Assembly (NCBI RefSeq): GCF_002836255.1 | Contig: NZ_PJAU01000033.1 | Location: 496,001 to 560,000, forward strand | From: Colwellia sp. 75C3 | GTDB taxonomy: Bacteria > Pseudomonadota > Gammaproteobacteria > Enterobacterales > Alteromonadaceae | Direction: 5' to 3' | Length of the DNA: 64,000 nucleotides | In this document: positions 57,905 to 64,000 of the stretch, one piece after another | Numbering within the stretch: the first letter of the stretch is position 1 | How the letters are laid out: every line of letters begins with the position of its first letter | The notes under the pieces: model-generated | What the model was told of the DNA's origin: nothing | Databases searched by the model: none | What the model saw: the letters and a program-made list of their open reading frames with translations, nothing else | Position numbers and translations under genes: made by a program

Positions 57905-60900
57905 GTGTATTATCAAACGGGCATCAGTACAGTTTTTAGACGCTATAATATTACCGTTGTAGTGGCCTTTATTGTCATTATTCTCGTTGCCTTTTCTGCG
58001 GCCTCATTCCGTTATTTTAATCAAATTTCCCAGCATAAACAGCAAAGTTTGACTGAGCTCAAACAAGAAGCTCAACAACTAAACATTATGCTAGAGCAAA
58101 GTGTGCAAGCGGTAGTTGGCATACAAGAATTTGCTGAGTATATTCTAAAGCACCCCAACGAAATAAATATTCCTATGCCTTCCTTGTCACAACAAGGCGA
58201 TATGTTTTATTTAAATAAGCCTGTGCATGATGTCATTAAGCAAGGTAAACGTTTAAGTAGTAATATAACTGGCGTAGGGGAAATTAGTCAGTTTGATACG
58301 CTTAAACAACAAGAAATCGCTATGGCTAATGCATTAACGCCTGCATTTGTTGCGGCACAAAATATCCTTAAAGAAGCCACATGGTTTTATTACATTTCCT
58401 TTGATGATTTTGTGAATATATACCCCTGGGTTGATCGAGAAATATGGCAGTTTAGTACACAAACCTTAAATAGCCCACATAACCAAACCATGCGAGCATT
58501 AACATCAAATTCTAATCGTGTACTTTGGTCTGCTCCTTATCTTGATGCAGCAGGCGGAGGCATGAATGCTTCATTAGGCACAGGTGTTTTTCTTCAAGGT
58601 AAGTTGTTAGGCTCAGTGGTTATTGATATCAATCTCTCGCGTTTGCATGCCAGTCTGTCTGAATTAGACTCTAGTGATCAAGGCCTTATTTTATATAATG
58701 AAAATAATGATATTCTACTGTCAAAACGTTTAGGTAAAGAGTCGTTAAGTTACCGCGCTTCTTGGCAAGACTTATTACCTAAGCCACTTCAAAGTCTGAA
58801 TGCTGAAAATTTAGCTAAAATAGGAAATACAGAACGCTTAGGTGATTGGTTTATTGAAAAACAAGTGCTCACGGCTAATGGCTGGACTTTACTTAAATAT
58901 CAACGGTATGAAAATTTTGCATCGCCACAGTATAGTGATTTTATATTTGTTTTTTCTTTGTTATTTATCGGCTTACTGGCATTTTTGATGTTAGTTAATA
59001 CCATGACTAAGCGCACTTTTATTAAGCCTACGACTGAATTTATTAGTCATATTCAATATTGTGCGGAAGGAGATCCGGGTAAGATTACCCCTGCAGCTGA
59101 TTGGTTACATTGGTTTCAGGTGGTTGAAGATATTTTTGCTCAAAATCGTAGTTTATTATTACAATTAACAGATCAAAATGATGTGTTGGATAGTCGTGTA
59201 ATAGAAAAAACGAAGGCATTACAAGAGACTAGTGCTAAACATCAACGTGATTATGCGTTATTGCGCTCTGTAATGAATGCTATCCCTGAATTGATTGTTT
59301 TTAATGACCCTAAGGGATTATTGATGGGGTGTAATCAGGCTTTTGAACGTTTAGCTAATCATTCGGTTGAAGAAATGTTAGGCGTTAAATCAACTACTTT
59401 TATGCCTGTAGCTTTGGCAAAAGAAATCAATAACTTAAATGCCAATAATAATGATATTTACCCGCAGCAAGCGCTTATTAATGCTGGGGATTATATTTAT
59501 CAAGGTTTCTGTAATCAATTTACCGATGAACAAGGAAATATTCTCGGCTCTATCAGTATCTTTCATGATGTTACGTTGCAGCAAGCAACGCAATCCGCAC
59601 TGGAAAAAGCGAAAAATCAAGCCGAGTACGCTAACCGAGTGAAGATTCAATTTCTAGCGAATATGAGTCACGAAGTGAGAACGCCAATCAATGCTATGCA
59701 AGGAATGATGGACTTATTAGCACATACTGCCCTAGATCCCCGTCAGCAGCATTATTTAGTTAATGCACAAAGTGCCTCATCGACCCTGCTTCACCTCGTT
59801 GATGAGTTGTTAGATTTATCTAAAATTGAAGCGGGTAAAATGATTGTCAGCCAAAACGCAGTTAATTTGCCGATAATTATAGATAAAGCGCTAAAGCTTA
59901 ATATTACCAATGTAAATCATCAACGCGTTGATATATTGATTGATATGAGTGTAGACGTGCCTAGCAATGTCATTTGCGATGAAATGCGCTTAGTGCAAGT
60001 GTTAGCAAATTTATTCAATAATGCCATCAAGTTTACCGAGCAAGGTGAAATTAAGTTAACCATTGATGTGCTTTTATTAAAAGATACTGTGGCTAAGGTC
60101 CGCTTTCGAGTAAGAGATACCGGGATAGGCATTGCTACTGATAATCAAAGTCATTTATTTAACGCTTTTAGCCAAGCTGATGAATCAATGACGCGTAAAT
60201 ATGGCGGTTCTGGTTTAGGTTTATCTATTTGTCAGCAAATTATTAAACTGTTAGGCGGGGAGATCAGTCTTACTAGTCAATTAGGGAAGGGCTGTGAGCT
60301 AAGCTTTGTACTGCCATTACAAAGAGTACAGCTCGATACAATAGAGAGCGATAGCTCAGCTACAATGGATAATTCAGCCCAGCTAGTGAGTGAAGAGTTA
60401 TTGACAAACTTACCTGCAGAATTGGATCAGCCTCTAGTGGCTAACATAACTGTTTATGCGGTAAATCAAAAACTCTCTGTGAGTTTTGTCAAAAGCATTA
60501 CTCAAATGAACTGGTCATTGCATGAAGTGCGCAGTGTTGATGAGTTGCAACAAATAGATATAGTGGCGGATAGTGTATTACTTATTGACGAAATTGGTTT
60601 TGTTCAGCGACAAAGTAATCAAGAATTAATCTCGCCTTTAGCTGAATTCAGGTTACTGTGTTTGTGTCAGCCAGCGTTAACACCATTGAGCAACGAAACT
60701 TGCGTTTACTTAGATGAACTCTCTACACCGTACTTATTAGTTGATATGCCTTTATTTCGTTATTCCCTTGACCAAATATCACAAGCATTGCTCAATCAAA
60801 CGTTAGCAAATAAGGGTGAACAGTCATCTCAACAGGTTAGTCGTTTAAGGCCCATCGCTGAAAGTCACCTTGTTTATCAAGAAAAGCTAAGGAACAAAGC

Positions 60901-61330
60901 AGACATAGTTAATAAGAAAAAAGTATTAATTACCAGCGAAGAAAGAAATTTACAAGGCGTGTCCGTGTTATTGGTGGAAGACAACTTAGTTAACCAGTTA
61001 GTTGCTAAAGAGTTACTATTGAGCATGCATGCTCAAGTAACGATAGCCGATAACGGCCAAGGGGCTTTAGATATATTAGCGGAACAAAAATTTGATGTGG
61101 TGTTAATGGATATTCAAATGCCCATTATGGATGGACTCACCGCAGCTAAGCATATTCGAGCACAAAGTGATTTTCAGTCTTTACCGATTATTGCGATGAC
61201 TGCCCATGCTAGAAATGAAGATAAACAACAGAGTTTAGCCGCGGGAATGAATTTACATATGCCTAAACCTGTTACAGGAAAAGCATTGTTTAGCAGCATA
61301 AATGAAGTGCTCAGTACGATAAAAACTTAG
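57905..61330 (+). CDS. Hybrid sensor histidine kinase (dCache-like sensor, PAS, kinase, pseudo-receiver, receiver)
   Basis: This is a 1141-aa membrane kinase. TM1 about 17-40, a periplasmic sensor of about 300 residues (YYISFDDFVNIYPWVDRE is dCache-like), TM2 about 345-367, a linker coiled coil, PAS (about 450-560), HisKA with His589 in NMSHEVRTP, HATPase (RDTGIGI, KYGGSGLGLSIC). A degenerate segment of about 120 residues (about 850-970) resembles a receiver without its phospho-Asp. A true receiver ends the protein, with Asp1069 in VLMDIQMP. No Hpt domain is seen, so phosphorelay needs an outside Hpt. Start GTG 57905 with AAGGCG upstream. The signal and partner are unknown. Confidence 0.9.
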   Translation: MYYQTGISTVFRRYNITVVVAFIVIILVAFSAASFRYFNQISQHKQQSLTELKQEAQQLNIMLEQSVQAVVGIQEFAEYILKHPNEINIPMPSLSQQGDMFYLNKPVHDVIKQGKRLSSNITGVGEISQFDTLKQQEIAMANALTPAFVAAQNILKEATWFYYISFDDFVNIYPWVDREIWQFSTQTLNSPHNQTMRALTSNSNRVLWSAPYLDAAGGGMNASLGTGVFLQGKLLGSVVIDINLSRLHASLSELDSSDQGLILYNENNDILLSKRLGKESLSYRASWQDLLPKPLQSLNAENLAKIGNTERLGDWFIEKQVLTANGWTLLKYQRYENFASPQYSDFIFVFSLLFIGLLAFLMLVNTMTKRTFIKPTTEFISHIQYCAEGDPGKITPAADWLHWFQVVEDIFAQNRSLLLQLTDQNDVLDSRVIEKTKALQETSAKHQRDYALLRSVMNAIPELIVFNDPKGLLMGCNQAFERLANHSVEEMLGVKSTTFMPVALAKEINNLNANNNDIYPQQALINAGDYIYQGFCNQFTDEQGNILGSISIFHDVTLQQATQSALEKAKNQAEYANRVKIQFLANMSHEVRTPINAMQGMMDLLAHTALDPRQQHYLVNAQSASSTLLHLVDELLDLSKIEAGKMIVSQNAVNLPIIIDKALKLNITNVNHQRVDILIDMSVDVPSNVICDEMRLVQVLANLFNNAIKFTEQGEIKLTIDVLLLKDTVAKVRFRVRDTGIGIATDNQSHLFNAFSQADESMTRKYGGSGLGLSICQQIIKLLGGEISLTSQLGKGCELSFVLPLQRVQLDTIESDSSATMDNSAQLVSEELLTNLPAELDQPLVANITVYAVNQKLSVSFVKSITQMNWSLHEVRSVDELQQIDIVADSVLLIDEIGFVQRQSNQELISPLAEFRLLCLCQPALTPLSNETCVYLDELSTPYLLVDMPLFRYSLDQISQALLNQTLANKGEQSSQQVSRLRPIAESHLVYQEKLRNKADIVNKKKVLITSEERNLQGVSVLLVEDNLVNQLVAKELLLSMHAQVTIADNGQGALDILAEQKFDVVLMDIQMPIMDGLTAAKHIRAQSDFQSLPIIAMTAHARNEDKQQSLAAGMNLHMPKPVTGKALFSSINEVLSTIKT

Positions 61331-61370
61331 AAATTAATCTAAGCTTTTATTTTATTATCTACTTAAATAA

Positions 61371-61844
61371 TCAGCTTAAATTTTTAGAGAAAAGCTCTTC
61401 TAATTTTTTGATGGTTTCATTGATTTTACTCACATCGGTAGGAGCAATAAAAATAGTATCGTCGCCAGCAATAGTGCCAAGTACACCATCACTCTTACTT
61501 AAGCTATCAAGTAGTCGAGCAATTAGTTGAGCTGCGCCTGGACTGGTTTGAAGAATTATCATCACCTCATTGTGTTCTATTTCTAATACTAACTGTTTGA
61601 GCGGACTTTGTGCGGTTGGAACACCTAACTCAGCTGGTAAGCAATAAACCATCTCTTGGCGAGCATTTCGAGTTCTTACCGCACCAAATTTACTGAGCAT
61701 ACGAGATATTTTTGATTGGCTGATATTGTCAAAACCATTGGCTTTTAATGCATCAACAATCTCACCTTGAGAGCCAAACTGCTCTTGTTTTAATAAATCT
61801 TTAAATGCTTGTACGAGTGCTTCTTGTTTTTGTAAACCGCTCAT
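61371..61844 (-). CDS. argR: ArgR, arginine repressor
   Basis: This is a 157-aa ArgR with an N-terminal winged helix ([38 protein letters not shown]) and the C-terminal hexamerisation/arginine-binding domain ([13 protein letters not shown] with the Asp pair). It controls arginine biosynthesis genes. It is divergent from mdh, as in E. coli. No clear ARG box was seen in the intergenic region. Confidence 0.96.
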   Translation of the reverse strand: MSGLQKQEALVQAFKDLLKQEQFGSQGEIVDALKANGFDNISQSKISRMLSKFGAVRTRNARQEMVYCLPAELGVPTAQSPLKQLVLEIEHNEVMIILQTSPGAAQLIARLLDSLSKSDGVLGTIAGDDTIFIAPTDVSKINETIKKLEELFSKNLS

Positions 61845-61906
61845 AATGCGAAATCAACCCTGTAGTAGACTAAAGTGGCGTTTGTAATCACTATAAATAA
61901 CGCTAG

Positions 61907-61956
61907 TATATACCGAAACCACATGAAATACGCATCTTCAAGTGGCTCGGGTATAT
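61907..61956. repeat. Compact 50-bp palindromic repeat between argR and mdh
   Basis: TATATACCGAAACCACATGAA and the inverted TTCAAGTGGCTCGGGTATAT match with about five differences; ATACGCATC is the spacer. The arms are those of the 268-bp element near tldD. The repeat lies in the 283-bp divergent region and 172 nt before mdh. Confidence 0.75.
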
Positions 61957-62127
61957 GTTATCGTATCATCATACTGAAAGTTAATATCTGAGTAAAAGAG
62001 TATAATAATTGTTTTTTACTGACTTATACTATATCTTTTGGTCAGAAAAAATTAACGTATTTACTCGAATAATATTTCAAACACTAGTTTTACAACAAAT
62101 AACCCCACTTAGTTTCGGAGAAGTCAC

Positions 62128-63063
62128 ATGAAAGTAGCTGTTTTAGGCGCCGCAGGCGGTATTGGTCAAGCATTATCATTATTATTAAAAACTCAATTAC
62201 CAGCAGGTTCTGAGTTGTCTTTATATGATGTTGCACCAGTTGTTCCAGGTGTTGCGGTAGATTTATCACACATCCCAACTGACGTTAAAGTTGCAGGTTT
62301 TGGTCGTGATGATCTTAGCGGTGCATTAACAGGTGCTGATATTGTTTTGATCCCAGCGGGTATGCCACGTAAGCCAGGTATGGACCGTGCTGATTTATTT
62401 AACGTTAATGCTGGCATTATTAAAGTATTGGCTGAAGGCATTGTTGCAAGTTGTCCTAAAGCGTTAGTAGGTGTAATTACTAACCCAGTTAACGGCACTG
62501 TACCAATTGTTGCAGAAGTATTTAAAAAAGCGGGCACTTATGATGCAGCGCGTCTTTTCGGTGTTACTACATTAGATGTTATCCGCAGTGAAGCTTTTGT
62601 TGCTGAGCTGAAAGGCTTAGACGTTGCTACCGTTAAAGTACCGGTAATTGGTGGTCATTCAGGCACAACTATTTTACCATTATTATCTCAAGTTGAAGGT
62701 GCTACTTTCTCAGATGAAGAAATTGCTACCCTAACTCCTCGTATCCAGAATGCTGGTACTGAAGTAGTTGAAGCAAAAGCTGGTGGCGGTTCTGCGACAC
62801 TTTCTATGGGCGCTGCAGCAGCACGTTTTTGTATGTCTTTAGTTAAAGGCCTACAAGGTGAAGATGTTGTTGATTACGCATACGTTGAAGGTAACGGTGA
62901 AGATGCATTGTTTTTCGCACAACCTGTACGTCTTGGCGTAAATGGTGTTAGTGAAATTTTAGCTTACGGTAAGTTAAGTGCTTTTGAGCAACAAGCAAAA
63001 GAAGATATGCTTGCTACCTTGAAAAAAGATATCCAAGAAGGTGTTGATTTTATGGCTAGCTAA
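62128..63063 (+). CDS. mdh: Malate dehydrogenase
   Basis: This is a 311-aa NAD-dependent malate dehydrogenase of the TCA cycle. Seen: the Rossmann loop [13 protein letters not shown], substrate Arg motif [21 protein letters not shown] and the active-site His in [12 protein letters not shown]. The length matches the E. coli enzyme (312 aa). A GGAG Shine-Dalgarno (62116-62119) precedes the ATG. The gene has consistent, smooth codon use, suggesting high expression. Confidence 0.98.
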   Translation: MKVAVLGAAGGIGQALSLLLKTQLPAGSELSLYDVAPVVPGVAVDLSHIPTDVKVAGFGRDDLSGALTGADIVLIPAGMPRKPGMDRADLFNVNAGIIKVLAEGIVASCPKALVGVITNPVNGTVPIVAEVFKKAGTYDAARLFGVTTLDVIRSEAFVAELKGLDVATVKVPVIGGHSGTTILPLLSQVEGATFSDEEIATLTPRIQNAGTEVVEAKAGGGSATLSMGAAAARFCMSLVKGLQGEDVVDYAYVEGNGEDALFFAQPVRLGVNGVSEILAYGKLSAFEQQAKEDMLATLKKDIQEGVDFMAS

Positions 63064-63082
63064 GCCTCCATAAAATCATCAA

Positions 63083-63132
63083 AAAAAAGCGCTGTTATCT
63101 TTGACTCTGGTCAAATGGTAACAGCGCTTTTT
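63083..63132 (+). terminator. Rho-independent terminator after mdh
   Basis: AAAAAAGCGCTGTTA pairs with TAACAGCGCTTTTTT around a larger loop, with A and T runs outside. It can also serve the convergent ispB. Confidence 0.9.
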
Positions 63133-63218
63133 TATTTATTTACTTTGATACTTAAATGGCTGGGTTAAGCAGATATCATCATAGTGTTAAAATATGGTTT
63201 CTAGCTTAAATTGCTCGC

Positions 63219-64000
63219 TTAGTGACTTCTATTGGCGGCGATATGAGCCAAGGAAATCAATGCTTGTTTGTGTTCACTATCAGCAATGACATCAAGTGCC
63301 TTAATGGCTTTGTCAGCTTCAATTTCAGCTTGTTGCTGGGTATAACGCAAAGAACCTGTTTCTTCCATTGCTTGAAGTATCAAATCAAGGTTATCCATGC
63401 CGTTACCTAGTTCAATAGCTTCTTTAATTAATTGTTGCTGGGCACTATTACCATGTTTTAGGGCATATAATAACGGTAGGGTTGGTTTACCTTCTGCAAG
63501 ATCATCACCGACATTTTTACCCATTTCTTTAGCGTCAGCGGTGTAATCCATAATGTCATCAACTAACTGAAATGCGGTACCTAGAAACTTGCCATAATCA
63601 GCCATGGCCTGTTCAGTTTTATCATCTTGATTGGCTATTATAGCAGCAAGGCGTGTTGCTGCTTCAAACAACTTAGCCGTTTTACAATAAATGACCTGCA
63701 TATAGCTTTCTTCAGTAGTACTTGCATCATTACAGTTCATTAACTGCAAAACTTCACCTTCAGCGACTATATTAGTGGCCTCAGATAAAATATCCATAAT
63801 GCGCATATCACCCAATTTAGTCATCATTTGAAAAGAGCGTGTATAAAGAAAATCACCGACTAATACACTGGCACTATTACCAAATAGCGCATTGGCAGTT
63901 TCTCTGCCGCGACGCATATTTGACTCATCCACGACATCATCATGTAATAACGTAGCTGTATGAATAAACTCAATAATCGCCGCGATTTCCCAATGTTTTT
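63219..64000 (-). CDS. ispB: IspB, octaprenyl diphosphate synthase (5' end cut by window)
   Basis: This is a trans-polyprenyl diphosphate synthase making the ubiquinone side chain. The first Asp-rich motif LLHDDVVD and the second FQLVDDIMDY are present. The visible frame stays open to the window edge (KHWEIAAIIEF... upstream of the first motif), so the GTG at 63932 is internal, not the start. About 260 codons are visible and about 60 N-terminal codons are missing. The chain length (octaprenyl) is inferred from family and cannot be verified here. Confidence 0.9.
   Translation of the reverse strand, partial: KHWEIAAIIEFIHTATLLHDDVVDESNMRRGRETANALFGNSASVLVGDFLYTRSFQMMTKLGDMRIMDILSEATNIVAEGEVLQLMNCNDASTTEESYMQVIYCKTAKLFEAATRLAAIIANQDDKTEQAMADYGKFLGTAFQLVDDIMDYTADAKEMGKNVGDDLAEGKPTLPLLYALKHGNSAQQQLIKEAIELGNGMDNLDLILQAMEETGSLRYTQQQAEIEADKAIKALDVIADSEHKQALISLAHIAANRSH

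Noticed and set aside
61331..61370. TAAGCT/AGCTTA pairing between the hybrid kinase and argR
   Set aside because: The 6-bp stem is weak with a long AT-rich loop; not a convincing terminator.

Overview
The window is an AT-rich chromosomal segment of a marine gammaproteobacterium, most likely a Colwelliaceae member (Colwellia/Thalassotalea-like). This rests on inference from protein style, low GC, the MSHA pilus locus and the classic gammaproteobacterial gene neighbourhoods; no 16S gene is present. No tRNA, rRNA, CRISPR array, prophage or transposase gene was seen.

Positions 1-12,510 hold the distal half of a mannose-sensitive haemagglutinin (MSHA) type IV pilus locus in the order (mshE tail)-mshG-F-B-A-[pglL-like, antisense]-C-D-O-[PEP-CTERM gene]-P-Q. 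Two genes foreign to the textbook msh order sit inside it: a polytopic O-oligosaccharyltransferase/ligase-family gene that splits mshA from mshC, and a small secreted protein with a PEP-CTERM sorting tail between mshO and mshP. Together they suggest a glycosylated pilus and a linked, separately anchored surface protein.

Positions 12,762-25,715 hold the cell-shape and envelope block mreBCD-maf(yhdE)-rng-yhdP-tldD, then antisense yjgA(darP) and pmbA(tldE). A 268-bp element with inverted terminal repeats lies just upstream of tldD. Positions 25,838-35,575 (minus strand) carry mgtE and then, in transcription order, caxA(yrbG)-kdsD-kdsC-lptC-lptA-lptB-rpoN-hpf-ptsN-rapZ-ptsO: Kdo synthesis, LPS export, sigma-54 and nitrogen-PTS functions. 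The divergent plus-strand operon mlaFEDCB-ibaG-murA (35,845-40,822) handles phospholipid trafficking and the first committed step of peptidoglycan synthesis. It makes heavy use of GTG/TTG starts.

Positions 41,027-43,533 hold a cold-shock gene with a consensus sigma-70 promoter and a long 5' leader, and a chemoreceptor gene preceded by a good sigma-28 promoter. Positions 43,710-50,139 hold lptD-surA-pdxA-rsmA-apaH (minus strand, without the usual apaG). Then come djlA, a DUF3530 protein, rluA and rapA, a PIN-PhoH ATPase, a large hybrid sensor kinase with a pseudo-receiver, argR/mdh (divergent), and ispB cut by the window end.

Beyond genes, the window shows several strong terminators, hairpins that overlap stop codons (mreB, ibaG), and a dispersed family of short palindromic repeats (consensus arm resembling TATACCCAARCCACWTGAA) in intergenic gaps. 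It has one long form and two compact forms. Most of the window is conserved core genome; the unusual content is concentrated in the msh locus and in these repeats.
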